Part shown: one piece after another, positions 1-10,225 of the stretch
How the letters are laid out: each line of letters begins with the position of its first letter
How positions within the stretch are numbered: the first letter of the stretch is position 1
Translations under genes and position numbers: made by a program
Source of the DNA: JAQVEB01 sp028698105
GTDB taxonomy: Bacteria > Bacteroidota > Bacteroidia > Bacteroidales > Dysgonomonadaceae
Direction: 5' to 3'
Assembly (NCBI GenBank): GCA_964293155.1
Contig: CAXYYA010000002.1
Span: 51,664 to 115,663 of the forward strand
DNA: 64,000 nt
Notes under the pieces: generated by a model
Database searches by the model: none
Seen by the model: the letters and a program-made list of their open reading frames with translations, nothing else
What the model was told of the DNA's origin: nothing

Positions 1-634
1 CGTCGGTAAGAATACGAATGTTGCGCCAGGAAACCGTTTTACCGACAAGTTCTTCTTTATTGATGGCGTGAACCTGCAACGCGATGAATCCGGTTTTGGT
101 CATATCGTCCAAAAGATCGGCACACGGTACGCCATTCACCCACGTACGGATGGAATTTCCAATAGCCTCGATACGCGCCTTGTTCCACTGGTTGTGCTTG
201 AAAGCCTTTTGTCCGATCGGATTATATGTCAGCGGATACAGCCATCCGCGGCGGGCTTCATCGTAAATTCCGCCTGTCCAGGCTCTGTCCGAAGGATCAA
301 TCTCGAACTGGTATCCGTGCACTCGTCCGTTGTTATATTCCTTCAAACTGTTGCTACGGAATTGCACGCCCGAATTAAGGCCGTCATCTACTTTAAAATC
401 AAATTCGAGGATAAAATCGCCATACATCTTGTTGGTAGCCAAAAAAGTATTGGGCGTTCCCATTCTCGAAATACCGGTTATGGTCTTGTCTTGCACCTTG
501 TACTCGGCTGTTCCGTTTAATTTTGTCCAGCCACGCAGGTTGCGGCCGTTAAATAAGTCTTGCCATTTCGGTTCCTGCGCCGAAGCGGAAACTACGATCA
601 TTGTTGCGAATAACATAATAAAATACTTCTTCAT
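1..634 (-). CDS. DUF1080 protein (3-keto-disaccharide hydrolase-like), C-terminus cut by window edge
   Basis: The reading frame starts at an ATG at 634 and runs off the left edge, giving about 211 residues. It opens with a signal peptide (MKKYFIMLFATMIVVSASAQ), then EPKWQDLFNGRNLRGW, a typical DUF1080 opening (PF06439, concanavalin-like beta sandwich). Motifs such as SGVQFRS and GYQFEIDPSD also fit. Family members are periplasmic or exported and act on 3-keto-glycosides made by Gfo/Idh/MocA dehydrogenases. The gene lies 14 bp downstream of such a dehydrogenase and is probably co-transcribed with it. The family call is solid; the hydrolase or lyase activity is inferred from family and context. 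The true C-terminus cannot be seen. Confidence 0.85.
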   Translation of the reverse strand, partial: MKKYFIMLFATMIVVSASAQEPKWQDLFNGRNLRGWTKLNGTAEYKVQDKTITGISRMGTPNTFLATNKMYGDFILEFDFKVDDGLNSGVQFRSNSLKEYNNGRVHGYQFEIDPSDRAWTGGIYDEARRGWLYPLTYNPIGQKAFKHNQWNKARIEAIGNSIRTWVNGVPCADLLDDMTKTGFIALQVHAINKEELVGKTVSWRNIRILTD

Positions 635-648
635 AGTCTTATATAATT

Positions 649-2070
649 TTAAATTTTGTAAAACTCTTCCCATCCTTTGCGAGGAGGGATTCCCGTTAAA
701 TAAGCATCAGCGAATGCATCGTTGGTCACTCGTTTTGTTTCGCGGTCGAAAATGATTTTCCGGTTCAGGCGTTGTGCAGCCACACCCATACAAAATACCT
801 GACTTAACGACCCTGAGATTTCGAAAGGAGAACGCGTTTTTTCTTTTCCCTGACAGGCGAGTAAAAAGTTCGCAAAATGGTTGGAGGGGCTTCGGGGCAC
901 CTCGGGCAACTTTTTCTCCATTTCTTTGGCTTTCGCTTCAGGAATAATACTCAATGTACTTCCGTGCGAACCTCCCTTAAACGTAAGTTCCTTGCTGTAA
1001 ATTTCTTTTCCCGGATTTAGTTTGGCGGGTTGGATTTTACCTCCGCCCACACTCGGGATATTCGGATCTATTTCGGAAACGCCGTATCCTTCGGGAACCG
1101 CCGGGATGTTGTCCAGTCCGTCGTACCATGTGATAACCACCGGAGGCATATTTCCGCGTTTTGGAAACTTGAATTCTATGGTGCTGGACATGGGAAAGAA
1201 GTAGTCGTTATGTCCGCTAAGGCGCAATGGCGTTACTTCTTCGGGTAACCCAAGATCGAGAAATTCATGCGCTGCGTCGAGAATATGCGCACCCCAATCG
1301 CCGAGGGCCCCCATTCCGAAATCGTACCAGCAGCGCCATTGCCCGTTCACAAAATCTTTATTGTAGTCGTGATAAGCCTGAGCCGACAACCACGTATCCC
1401 AGTCCAATGTTTCGGGGATGGGTTCTGCAGCTGGGAATTTCTTAATGTTCGGGTCCCAGCTATGCCAGCGGCGTACGTTGTTCATGTGCGCGGTAATGGC
1501 CGTTACATCTTTGATGATTCCTGCGTCTTTCCAGGTCTTAAACTGAAAATAATTTCCTTCGGAATGTCCCTGATTACCCATTTGGGTAACCACTTTGGGG
1601 TATTTTTTTGCTGCCTGTATGATAAGTTCCGATTCGTGAAATGTTCTTGTGAGCGGTTTTTCAACGTACACATGTTTACCGGCTGCCATAGCCGCCATCA
1701 CGATGGGAAAGTGAGAAAAATCGGGGGTTGCAATGGCCACGGCTTCAATCTCGTTGCCCATTTTGTCGAACATCTGTCTGAAATCCTTAAAACGCTTCGC
1801 GTTTGGGAATTTAGCCAGGGCTTTTTGAGTGTGTTCGGCACCCAAATCCACATCGCAAAGCGCAACCACGTTTGCTAAACCGGTTTTATCGAAATCGTTA
1901 ATGATTTCCCAGCCCCTATTCCCGATACCGATGTGCGCCAGGTTTACTTTTTGGTTTGCTCCCATGATTCGGCTGTAGCTAGCTGCATTGGTTTTAGTGT
2001 AAATACCACTTAAAGCCAATCCGGCAGAAGCGAATGCCGTTTTTTTTATGAATTGCCTTCTTGTTGTCAT
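649..2070 (-). CDS. Tat-exported Gfo/Idh/MocA family oxidoreductase
   Basis: This is a 473-residue NAD(P)-dependent sugar oxidoreductase. The N-terminus TTRRQFIKK followed by a hydrophobic stretch is a Tat signal, so the protein is probably exported already folded with its cofactor. The Rossmann motif GIGNRG is near residues 48-53, the family EKP motif is at 137-139, and GDWGAHILDAAH gives the usual catalytic His region. Such proteins oxidise or reduce a sugar carbon, often C3 of a glycoside. It sits just upstream of the DUF1080 gene and downstream of a strong terminator, so the two probably form their own transcription unit. The exact substrate is unknown. Confidence 0.88.
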   Translation of the reverse strand: MTTRRQFIKKTAFASAGLALSGIYTKTNAASYSRIMGANQKVNLAHIGIGNRGWEIINDFDKTGLANVVALCDVDLGAEHTQKALAKFPNAKRFKDFRQMFDKMGNEIEAVAIATPDFSHFPIVMAAMAAGKHVYVEKPLTRTFHESELIIQAAKKYPKVVTQMGNQGHSEGNYFQFKTWKDAGIIKDVTAITAHMNNVRRWHSWDPNIKKFPAAEPIPETLDWDTWLSAQAYHDYNKDFVNGQWRCWYDFGMGALGDWGAHILDAAHEFLDLGLPEEVTPLRLSGHNDYFFPMSSTIEFKFPKRGNMPPVVITWYDGLDNIPAVPEGYGVSEIDPNIPSVGGGKIQPAKLNPGKEIYSKELTFKGGSHGSTLSIIPEAKAKEMEKKLPEVPRSPSNHFANFLLACQGKEKTRSPFEISGSLSQVFCMGVAAQRLNRKIIFDRETKRVTNDAFADAYLTGIPPRKGWEEFYKI

Positions 2071-2111
2071 GATATAGTTCTGTTTTTTAATAAAAACCCA
2101 TTTATTTGTCG

Positions 2112-2119
2112 TAAAGATA
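2112..2119 (-). promoter_or_regulatory. Candidate -7 box for the Gfo/Idh-DUF1080 unit
   Basis: Read on the minus strand the site is TATCTTTA, one base off the Bacteroidota -7 consensus TAnnTTTG, about 40 bp upstream of the oxidoreductase ATG. No convincing -33 element was seen. The terminator just upstream makes a promoter here necessary unless there is readthrough. Confidence 0.4.
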
Positions 2120-2169
2120 CGAAAAAAACCTCATTTAGCTGTGTCTTTTTCAAGAATCATGAAATTTAC

Positions 2170-2219
2170 AAAAACTTCCTCTTAAGAAAAATATTAATTT
2201 CTTGAGAGGAAGTTTTTTT
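2170..2219 (-). terminator. Intrinsic terminator after the SusC/SusD operon
   Basis: A stem of about 20 bp (arms AAAAACTTCCTCTTAAGAAA and its near-perfect complement) closes an 8-nt loop and has T/A runs on both sides. It lies 15 bp beyond the SusD stop codon. It should end the seven-gene transcript arriving from 14.5 kb. The symmetric T runs would let it work in both directions. Confidence 0.85.
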
Positions 2220-2233
2220 GACGTCGAAGATAG

Positions 2234-4138
2234 TTATTTATTAGCGTCGGGGCCTAATACTGTTCCGTCTTTTGGTACAATTAAAGGCTCTACGTTATTC
2301 TCGGCTCCGGGATAACCAATATTTTGATTGATAATCCCTTTTATATTGGTATTGATAGCATTTGCAGGCACCGGCCACAAGACATGATGAACACTCATTT
2401 TATATTCTGCCCATTTATGTTTTACTCCTTTATTGTAGAAATTACTTTGCTTCATGATCCAATCATAATAAAAGTTTATTCCTTCCTGTTTTATATTGGA
2501 GCTTGTACCTCCCGGGCCGGAAAAGTTGTCGAGTCGGTAAACTCTTCCGCCAAATACTTCACACGGCTTTCCGGTCTTCGCAAAAGTATAGGCTATCCTT
2601 GTTAATTCAGATTTTCTATTCTCTTCATAATACAATTCTCTGGCTCTTTCATTTATTATTGCACCAATATTAACATCTGCAGCCGTTAGTGCGTCTGCTC
2701 CTGCACGAAGTCGGACTACATTCAATGCTTCAGCAGCTTGTAATGGTTGATCTTTCCAATAATAGGCCTCCGCCATCAGCAAATATACCTCAGCCGAACG
2801 ATAAATATACCAGGGAGTTTCCCCTCCATTCCATTGTGTTTGCAGCGGATCGGGGACAAACAACTTATAATGAGGCCATGAAAACCAAGTACGTATTGTA
2901 TCTTCAACCGACATTGCCGTGGGTTTAACAAGATTTTGTCCATACCAAGGGTCATTATTCTTTTTCAGATCAGGATGATTGTATTGAAGATCCTCCGGAC
3001 TTCTCCAACTGTCTCGATTGTAAATCCCGCGTAAATCATTCTTTTCTTTTTCAGTCCATATTTTATGAGAGTAATACCATGTGGTACGTAAACGTCCGAT
3101 ACCTCTTCCATAACTTTTGTTCAAATTCATCCACGGATTCGTTTCGTCGGCAGCAATACTAACGCTCGTTCCTGCTTTTCCGGTTGGCGTTTTCACATTT
3201 CCGCTATTCCAAAAGGGGACTCCGTTGCGCATGGATTGAATTCTATCGGAACCATCAACTTCAGGATAAGAAACCACATACATCAACCCTTCGGTATTGC
3301 TCATATCCAGTTTTGCTTCTACACTGTGAAGATCATGCATTAAGTTTGTTCTCGGCTTTGTTTTATTCACCGTAAATCTGTGTGTCATTAATGGATGTGT
3401 GGCTACTATTTCATTTCCTACTTCAATAGCCCGATCAAAATTCCCTAAAGCCATACAAACTTTCATTAACAATACACCACATGCCGCCTTGGAAGTTCTT
3501 CCCCTATCAACCTTCTCTGGTACCCACTTGTAGGCAAACTCGAGATCGGGCAGCATTTTTTCAAGAATTGACCAACGATCGTAAGTGTAAAAATCGTACT
3601 TCGGCTCTGTTATCTCCCAATCCAAATATGGAACATTCCCAAATTGATGAACGAGTTTATTGTACCTGTATGCCCGGTGAAAATATGCTGATCCTAGAAC
3701 CGCATTTCTCTCAGCTTCGTCTTTATATGTGGCCTGATCGATCTTAGAAATAACTACATTGGCATATTTAATTCCTTTGTACCCTTCGTACCAATACCAC
3801 CCAACGCGAGTAAAGTCAGTACTGTTTAAGTTCGCATCGGGTAATAATGAAACGTCCAAATCCATCTGCGGGCCGGCTTTGTCCGTTGTTCCCTCCACGG
3901 CCATATCGGAAAGGATGAACTCTGTTAAGATGGGTGCACCATCCCCGAAATACTCGTGACGCATGTTTCGCTCACAAGTTGTCAGCGCTGCATAGAAACC
4001 CGCGGCATCTACATAAGTATTCTCAGGCGTATAAAAAGATAAGGGTTTTGGTTCGAGCCAGTTATCACTGCATCCAAACATCATTAAAATCAGTCCGAAA
4101 ATAATGATATACCGTTTATGTAATGTTATATATTTCAT
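2234..4138 (-). CDS. SusD/RagB family outer-membrane glycan-binding lipoprotein
   Basis: A 634-residue lipoprotein with a lipobox ending MMFGC near residue 23. Next come the SusD-like N-terminal segment and a RagB/SusD C-terminal region carrying IYRSAEVYLLMAEAYY, the tetratricopeptide-like segment of the family. It is expected to form the lid over the SusC barrel on the cell surface and to capture oligosaccharides. The start lies 12 bp downstream of the paired SusC stop, and the gene is the last of its operon, followed by a strong terminator. It is longer than many SusD proteins (about 500-600 aa). The ligand cannot be told from sequence. Confidence 0.93.
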   Translation of the reverse strand: MKYITLHKRYIIIFGLILMMFGCSDNWLEPKPLSFYTPENTYVDAAGFYAALTTCERNMRHEYFGDGAPILTEFILSDMAVEGTTDKAGPQMDLDVSLLPDANLNSTDFTRVGWYWYEGYKGIKYANVVISKIDQATYKDEAERNAVLGSAYFHRAYRYNKLVHQFGNVPYLDWEITEPKYDFYTYDRWSILEKMLPDLEFAYKWVPEKVDRGRTSKAACGVLLMKVCMALGNFDRAIEVGNEIVATHPLMTHRFTVNKTKPRTNLMHDLHSVEAKLDMSNTEGLMYVVSYPEVDGSDRIQSMRNGVPFWNSGNVKTPTGKAGTSVSIAADETNPWMNLNKSYGRGIGRLRTTWYYSHKIWTEKEKNDLRGIYNRDSWRSPEDLQYNHPDLKKNNDPWYGQNLVKPTAMSVEDTIRTWFSWPHYKLFVPDPLQTQWNGGETPWYIYRSAEVYLLMAEAYYWKDQPLQAAEALNVVRLRAGADALTAADVNIGAIINERARELYYEENRKSELTRIAYTFAKTGKPCEVFGGRVYRLDNFSGPGGTSSNIKQEGINFYYDWIMKQSNFYNKGVKHKWAEYKMSVHHVLWPVPANAINTNIKGIINQNIGYPGAENNVEPLIVPKDGTVLGPDANK

Positions 4139-4150
4139 ATAGCAAATGTA

Positions 4151-7100
4151 TTAAAGTGAAAAATTCAAACTAATATTATAAGTACGAGGAGTTGGATCAC
4201 TTAATTCGGCATCCCAAAAGTTCCAATGTGGTGAGAAGACTGCTACGTTTCTTACAGAGAGTGCTAAACGCAAGTCTTGTACATAAAATTTTTGTATCAA
4301 ACTTTTGGGGAAGTTATACGACAAAGTTATATTCTCAAAACGAATAAAAGACTTTTGAAGATAATTGTTCCCTATATTTTTTGATCCTATTCGGGCATAA
4401 TCATTTATTCTGTTTTCTACAGTCCAGTATGGCTGTACATATTCCGAGCATCTATCGGGAAAATTTGAAACATTCGCAGCTCTGTTAAATGAACCGTATT
4501 GCCCCCAGTAAGAATAAAACATGGTGGACAAAGAAAGATTCCTGTTGAAAATAAATTCGTTTCGTAATGTCCATCTGAAGCGCGGTGTTGTATAGCCCTG
4601 GAATATTCTGTCCGCATCCGTCATTACACCATCTTCGTTTTGATCTTTGTATTTAAAATCACCAGGCTGTAAACCATATTTTGCAGCTTCCGTTGCTTCT
4701 TCTTTTTGCCACACGCCAATGCGTTCGTAATCCCATATACGATCAGGATCTTGACCTATGAACCAACGATTTTTAATATCATCGGCTTCTTTTTGTCCGA
4801 CAACATTTCCATTTTCGTCTTTAATATCAATCATATCTCCATACAAGTGTACTATTTTGCGTCGGTTTAAGGAGAAATTTGCGGATGCATTCCACGCAAA
4901 TTTAGGTCCTGAGATGAGATTCGTATTTACCGTAGCTTCGAAACCCCTGTTTTGGAGCTTCCCTAAATTAGCAGCAACGCTGTTATAACCAATTATTTCG
5001 GGTAATGCTCTATCTACTAATAAATCGTTTGTGGTGGCTACATAACTCTCTAAAGCTCCGCTTAGTTTATTGTTCAAGAATGAGAAATCCAATCCGACGT
5101 TCAATGAAGCCGTACGCTCCCATCTTAGGTTTGGATTTGACATTCTGTTGACATAAATCTGAGAAGTTATATATACGTTTCCATTTTGGTCAATATAGGG
5201 ATGCGGTCCGGATGTCATGTCTGACAACGCTTCATACTGCCCGATATCTCTATTTCCGTTTTCACCCCAGGAGAATCGCAATTTTCCGTAATCAAACCAA
5301 CTCGTTATAGGTTCGGCAAATTTTTCAGATGTAAAAATCCAACCCAACGCAACAGCGGGAAAAATAGCATGGGGGTTTTTTTGGCCGAAAGCCGAAAATC
5401 CGTCTCGTCTTATTGAAGCAGTAATCATGTAACGGTCTAAATATGAATAAAACAACCTGCCCATCATCGCATCGCCCGTTTGATATGTATCGTTGCTTTC
5501 ATTTAGTGGTACGGTGCCGGCTTGCATTCGGTGATATCCCAAGATATCATTCGGCGAAAATTGGGTTGCTGTCATTTTCTGAGACCAATATTGTCTTTGT
5601 TCTGCATTTATGAGGAACGTCGTCTCAATATTATGACGATCGTTAAATCTCTTTTTCCATCTTAATACATTATCAAGCTGCCAGGAATAAATTTTGTAAG
5701 TTGTACGCTCCGCACTGCCACCGCTTGCGGCCCAAGAGAAGTTCTTTGATGAATCGTGATTGTAATACTCCCGCCATTCGTAATAAGGAATGAAGTTTAA
5801 TTGATACTCAATGTCAAACGGCAGATTCACAATTGCATACATATTGGCGTTTAAGGTATTGTACCAATCTTTTCTGTCTCTATACAAATTATCGAAAAAC
5901 GGGTTTACAGGGGTAACATCCGATGTCGGATATTTCCAGATGTATTCATCTACTTCTTTGTTGCCTATCTCATCTGCTCCGTAAGGTGATATCCGAACCA
6001 TTTGACCCCAATCAGCTTGTAAGTATCCTTCATTGCGCGATGAAAAGCCGGAATTCACACCTATTTTCAAAAAGGAAGTGATCTTTGACTCAAGATTCAA
6101 CCGGGTTCGGAAAGTTGAAAAACGGTTTCCCACGATAATTCCTTCCCTGTCAGAATAACCTAACGACCAATAATAAGAAACATCATCGGTTCTATTTGAT
6201 ATAGACGCCTGATAGTCTTGTTGTAATCCTGTATGGAATACTTTCTTTGCCCAATCGGTCGTTCTGTTTAAAATAAAATTGTCTATTTCAGGAGCTTTCA
6301 GTTCCAAACGTGTAACCCAGGTTCGCAAAAGATCTTCGTCGGTAAACGTTTCTACCGGCGTTTTTTTGTCATAATTATACCAATCGCGCTGACTAACATT
6401 CTGTAATGTTCTGGGATCCTCAAAGATTTCGGGATATGTCTGAAGATAAGTATCGGTATTTTTCCCTATTTCATAGGCCCTTCTGTATTGTATAAAACCT
6501 GCGGCATCCAATATTGCGGGTTGATTAGCCGATTGTACTAACCCAACGGAGGTATTAAAAGATACCAAAGGTTTGCCTTCGCGTCCGCCTTTTTGAGTTA
6601 AAATAACAACAACCCCACTCGCGGCCTTTGCACCATACACTGCTGCCGAGCTTGCATCCTTTAATATATCTATGGATGCAACGTCCATAGGATTTATATC
6701 GGTCAACGAACCTTCGTATATAACACCATCCAACACAATTAGCGGAGATGAACCTGCTTTCAGGGTATTTCTTCCTCTGATTTCCAATCCAGCGTCACCT
6801 TTTGCGGTATTGGCAAAGCCAATATTCAAACCGGCCGAATTGCCTCGCAATAAATCCTGAATTGAACGAGGGCTCTCAACTTTGAGTTCTTCCGCTTTAA
6901 TGGTGGATATCGCACCGGTAAGGTCTTTTTGCCTCATGGTGCCATAACCAATAACAACCACTTCATCCAAGAAACTGGTTTCTTCTTCCATTACTACGTT
7001 GATCCTCGTTTTGTTACCTACATTGACTGTCTGAGCTTTGAATCCGATATATGTGAAATTTAACATCGGATTTGATGTCGTCAGGTTAAGGGTGTAATTC

Positions 7101-7360
7101 CCATCCACATCTGTTATAGTACCGTTGGTTGTTCCTGCTTCTACCACGTTTACTCCGATCAGGGATTCACCTTTCGCGTCAACGATATGACCGGTAATGG
7201 TTTTCCCTGATTGTTGCACTGTCAATTCGTTCAGTGCAAAAGAGTGTTGAGAGAAAAAGAAAAGAAAAACCAAAACAGTACAGACTTTAAATAGTCTCAT
7301 AAATTTATTCTTCACTCTGTCCTGTGAGAGTAAAGAAAACCTTCTTTTTTTTACTTCCAT
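4151..7360 (-). CDS. SusC/RagA family TonB-dependent outer-membrane transporter
   Basis: A 1069-residue SusC-type protein. After a signal region comes a carboxypeptidase regulatory-like domain (ITGHIVDAKGESLIG, about residues 55-125), then the SusC signature FLDEVVVIGYG that acts as the TonB box. A plug domain (about 145-260, with LIVLDGV and ILKDASSAAVYG) and a 22-strand barrel follow, ending in the aromatic ISLNFSL. The start is uncertain: Met21 (MRLFKVCTVLVFLFFF) would give a more ordinary signal peptide than the annotated Met1. It pairs with the SusD directly downstream and imports products of the upstream enzymes. Confidence 0.94.
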   Translation of the reverse strand: MEVKKRRFSLLSQDRVKNKFMRLFKVCTVLVFLFFFSQHSFALNELTVQQSGKTITGHIVDAKGESLIGVNVVEAGTTNGTITDVDGNYTLNLTTSNPMLNFTYIGFKAQTVNVGNKTRINVVMEEETSFLDEVVVIGYGTMRQKDLTGAISTIKAEELKVESPRSIQDLLRGNSAGLNIGFANTAKGDAGLEIRGRNTLKAGSSPLIVLDGVIYEGSLTDINPMDVASIDILKDASSAAVYGAKAASGVVVILTQKGGREGKPLVSFNTSVGLVQSANQPAILDAAGFIQYRRAYEIGKNTDTYLQTYPEIFEDPRTLQNVSQRDWYNYDKKTPVETFTDEDLLRTWVTRLELKAPEIDNFILNRTTDWAKKVFHTGLQQDYQASISNRTDDVSYYWSLGYSDREGIIVGNRFSTFRTRLNLESKITSFLKIGVNSGFSSRNEGYLQADWGQMVRISPYGADEIGNKEVDEYIWKYPTSDVTPVNPFFDNLYRDRKDWYNTLNANMYAIVNLPFDIEYQLNFIPYYEWREYYNHDSSKNFSWAASGGSAERTTYKIYSWQLDNVLRWKKRFNDRHNIETTFLINAEQRQYWSQKMTATQFSPNDILGYHRMQAGTVPLNESNDTYQTGDAMMGRLFYSYLDRYMITASIRRDGFSAFGQKNPHAIFPAVALGWIFTSEKFAEPITSWFDYGKLRFSWGENGNRDIGQYEALSDMTSGPHPYIDQNGNVYITSQIYVNRMSNPNLRWERTASLNVGLDFSFLNNKLSGALESYVATTNDLLVDRALPEIIGYNSVAANLGKLQNRGFEATVNTNLISGPKFAWNASANFSLNRRKIVHLYGDMIDIKDENGNVVGQKEADDIKNRWFIGQDPDRIWDYERIGVWQKEEATEAAKYGLQPGDFKYKDQNEDGVMTDADRIFQGYTTPRFRWTLRNEFIFNRNLSLSTMFYSYWGQYGSFNRAANVSNFPDRCSEYVQPYWTVENRINDYARIGSKNIGNNYLQKSFIRFENITLSYNFPKSLIQKFYVQDLRLALSVRNVAVFSPHWNFWDAELSDPTPRTYNISLNFSL

Positions 7361-7411
7361 GATAAATAAATTAAAATTGTGATATTCAGTTTTTTCTGGG
7401 TTTATAAAATA

Positions 7412-8821
7412 TTAATTTTTCATCGCCGCCGCCAATGCAGTGGTTGTGATGTAATATTTCGTTAACATATTAGACACTTCCCATTCAGGAATGCTGTCTT
7501 GCACTAAAAAGTCGAAAAACTTTCGGGCTACAAATCCAAAATAGTCTTCGTGTCCTTTTCGGTTTTCAACAGGAATCTTTATGAGATATTTGCCGTTTGA
7601 AACCGGACTTAATGCTATATAAGGATACTTACTTTGTAAACCAGCGACAGCCGAACTTAATTTGTTCTCAAAATCCGTGTCGTTTTCATTACTAAGTATG
7701 TAGAGTTGTTCTACATAATTCGTGGATTTATCCTGTACAATGCTTATTGAGGCTTTTGTTCCCCTTATGGAAGCATTGTATGTGTCGCCTGCTCCCTGGG
7801 GTGCCTGATAATTCCAAAGCACTGTAACTTCTGCATTTTTACCATTTACGCTATAATTTATAGTTCCGTTGGCGAATACTTCCAATTCACCTTTATTATT
7901 CACGTATTTACGAAGATAAGCAGGGAATGTATCTAATTTCGTTGATCGCGAAAACTCGGTTAATGTCATTATGGTTGGCCAATGTTTGGCTGTTATTCCG
8001 GCAATATCGTTTTCATAATCAATCGTCTGATCAGGAAAGCATATCCAATGTACCAGATCAACCAAATGCGTAGCCACATCGGCAATTCCTTCGCCTTGTT
8101 GATCCACATCATAAAACCAAGCCGGGCGAACAAGTGTGTTCCCCGATACTTCTTTGTAGAAATGATGAACGCTTTCGAGTTTTATCGCAGGAGCTTCTTT
8201 CGTTCCCGGGTTTATATCTCCAAAAAGTTCTTTATTTTTCATGATTTCACGACTAATTGCGTTCATTATATCATACCTTTCTGTCATTACGTCATACAGA
8301 TAAACATTGTGTGCACGTGCACTATCAAAGGCCGATTTAAGCAGTTCGAAGTTTTCGGTATTAATGGCCATGGGTTTATCCGAAAGAACATTATACCCTG
8401 CATTGATCGCTTTTGAGATATATTCGGTTTTTTTGAGATTATTACCGGCAAGAATCACTACGTTTCCTTTTTTCTCATCAAGCATCTTTTCAAGATAATC
8501 ATTGCCCGAATACACCACCTCTTTCCAAGAAGTGGGATTTTCAGAACGATTGTTATATCCTTCAATACTTGCTAAATACTGACTAAGTTCGTTACCATCC
8601 GGAGCGTACACCAATACCGTGTCATTCACTTGTTTTTGATGGAATTTCTGCAACAAACTCGCATGAAAATGCCCCGGGTCCAACACCACCAATTTTATTT
8701 CACCTTCTTTTCCAGTGAACGTTACCTTTGGCGATGCTTCCTTTTTTTCTTTTTGCATGTTGCAAGATGAGATTACAAGGAGACCAAGCATTATTACTGA
8801 GCTATAAAATCTAATTTTCAT
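7412..8821 (-). CDS. Lipoprotein oxidoreductase, Gfo/Idh-like with Oxidoreduct_C domain
   Basis: This 469-residue protein starts with a lipobox (LLVISSC, Cys near residue 20), so it is probably membrane-anchored in the periplasm. A Rossmann-like N-terminal part has LSDKPMA, a variant of the family EKP motif with Asp for Glu, and GIADVATHLVDLVHW supplies the His/Asp region. The C-terminal part resembles the putative oxidoreductase C-terminal family (PF16490). The glycine-rich dinucleotide loop is weak (VVLDPGHFHASLL), so cofactor use is less certain than for its Tat-exported neighbour. It lies 14 bp downstream of that neighbour, which suggests they act on the same substrate. Confidence 0.78.
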   Translation of the reverse strand: MKIRFYSSVIMLGLLVISSCNMQKEKKEASPKVTFTGKEGEIKLVVLDPGHFHASLLQKFHQKQVNDTVLVYAPDGNELSQYLASIEGYNNRSENPTSWKEVVYSGNDYLEKMLDEKKGNVVILAGNNLKKTEYISKAINAGYNVLSDKPMAINTENFELLKSAFDSARAHNVYLYDVMTERYDIMNAISREIMKNKELFGDINPGTKEAPAIKLESVHHFYKEVSGNTLVRPAWFYDVDQQGEGIADVATHLVDLVHWICFPDQTIDYENDIAGITAKHWPTIMTLTEFSRSTKLDTFPAYLRKYVNNKGELEVFANGTINYSVNGKNAEVTVLWNYQAPQGAGDTYNASIRGTKASISIVQDKSTNYVEQLYILSNENDTDFENKLSSAVAGLQSKYPYIALSPVSNGKYLIKIPVENRKGHEDYFGFVARKFFDFLVQDSIPEWEVSNMLTKYYITTTALAAAMKN

Positions 8822-8835
8822 TCAGTTTCGTTTAA

Positions 8836-10212
8836 TTAAATTTTAATATAATCTGTACCATACGGGAATCGCTGCGGACGGCTCAACATTGAGTTGGCCA
8901 CTTCGTTGTTCTTGAATTTTTCAGCTTTCGGATCCCATTCCAGTTTTCCGGGTAACTTCATGGCGATATGGCTGATAAGACAAACCGTGCATGCCCTATG
9001 TCCGATTTCAACCGGAGAAATAGGCTCTTTTCTCGATTTTATACAATCGAGCCAGTTCCCATGCTGATTATCACTCTTGTAAAGATGAATTTCATTTTCT
9101 TTTATTTCAGAAGTTAAAATCTTCGGATCACTGGCATCCAATGCTTTTGCACTATTGGCCTGTGTTACCGGATCGCTTGATGAAGCCACGTAGTTCCCGC
9201 GCGAAACAAATATCCACCCATCCGTACCTTCATAACGGATACCGTTCGGATATCCTCCGCTGGTGTACATTGTGATGCCGTTTTCGTATTCAGCCTTTAC
9301 CATAAAATCACCGTGTACATCCCACAATCCCGATTTCGGAAACTGAGCCACTGCTTCAACAGAAATAGGTCCTGTATATTCCGTATTCATTCCCCATGCA
9401 GCTGAGTCAAAATGATGCTGTCCCCATCCGGTAATCATCCCTGCACCGAACTGCTCGCATCTCAACCATCCGGGGCGTCCGTAATTGTCCTGAGGATGGA
9501 CGCGTATCTCGGTATAATAAACTTCGGGAGTCGAACCCAGCCACATATCGTAGTTGAGATTTTTAGGTATAGGCATTTCCGCCGCTTCTGGACCCGACGG
9601 GTCTCCGGGTAATCCGATCTTTACGGTATGCAACTTACCGATTCTTCCATTTCTAACCAACTCGGCAGCAATTCTGAATTGTGGCGACGAACGCTGCTGA
9701 GTGCCAACCTGAAAAATAACTCCTTGTTTTTTAACAATATCGCTCAGAAATCTACCTTCGGTGACCGTCAGTGAAGTGGGTTTTTGCAAATAAATGTCTT
9801 TTTTCGCCAGTGCAGCCCGTGCTGCCGGCTCAGCATGCTGATGATCGGGTGTGCTGATAATGACCGCATCAATATCCTTATTCAGAAGCATCTCTTTGTA
9901 ATCATCGTACATTTTGACATTCGAATACTTACTGTTTCCTGTTTTCTTCGAATAATAATCGTCAATGTACTTCTTTCCGTCCAAAAGTCTTTTTTTGTCC
10001 ACATCACACACGGCTATAAACTGTGCCTGTCCGTACCTGATAGTTTCTGCTATGTCGTGATCGCGTGCAATTCGCCCACATCCTATTTGTCCGATATTAA
10101 TTTTATTGCTGGGTGCATTTTTACCGAACACGGACGAGGGTACGATGGTAGGAAAAACTACCGTTCCTACTGCTGTTGCCGCTGCCTTTTTTATAAACAT
10201 TCTTCTTTCCAT
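8836..10212 (-). CDS. Tat-exported Gfo/Idh/MocA family oxidoreductase
   Basis: The chosen start (458 aa) is MERRMFIKKAAATAVG, a clear Tat signal lying 13 bp after the upstream stop; a longer frame would overlap that gene. GQIGCGRIAR (about residues 41-50) is the dinucleotide loop and VIISTPDHQHAEPA is the next family block. The usual EKP motif reads QKP (Q143-K144-P145), keeping the Lys but changing the Glu. GWGQHHFDSAAWG contains the catalytic His region. The protein probably dehydrogenates a sugar or glycoside in the periplasm, together with the lipoprotein oxidoreductase and the DUF6807 proteins encoded beside it. Substrate unknown. Confidence 0.87.
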   Translation of the reverse strand: MERRMFIKKAAATAVGTVVFPTIVPSSVFGKNAPSNKINIGQIGCGRIARDHDIAETIRYGQAQFIAVCDVDKKRLLDGKKYIDDYYSKKTGNSKYSNVKMYDDYKEMLLNKDIDAVIISTPDHQHAEPAARAALAKKDIYLQKPTSLTVTEGRFLSDIVKKQGVIFQVGTQQRSSPQFRIAAELVRNGRIGKLHTVKIGLPGDPSGPEAAEMPIPKNLNYDMWLGSTPEVYYTEIRVHPQDNYGRPGWLRCEQFGAGMITGWGQHHFDSAAWGMNTEYTGPISVEAVAQFPKSGLWDVHGDFMVKAEYENGITMYTSGGYPNGIRYEGTDGWIFVSRGNYVASSSDPVTQANSAKALDASDPKILTSEIKENEIHLYKSDNQHGNWLDCIKSRKEPISPVEIGHRACTVCLISHIAMKLPGKLEWDPKAEKFKNNEVANSMLSRPQRFPYGTDYIKI

Positions 10213-10225
10213 TTGATTTAAGTTT

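Noticed and set aside
1267..1878. Open frame of 203 aa on the plus strand opposite the Gfo/Idh/MocA gene
   Set aside because: Antisense shadow with no family features.
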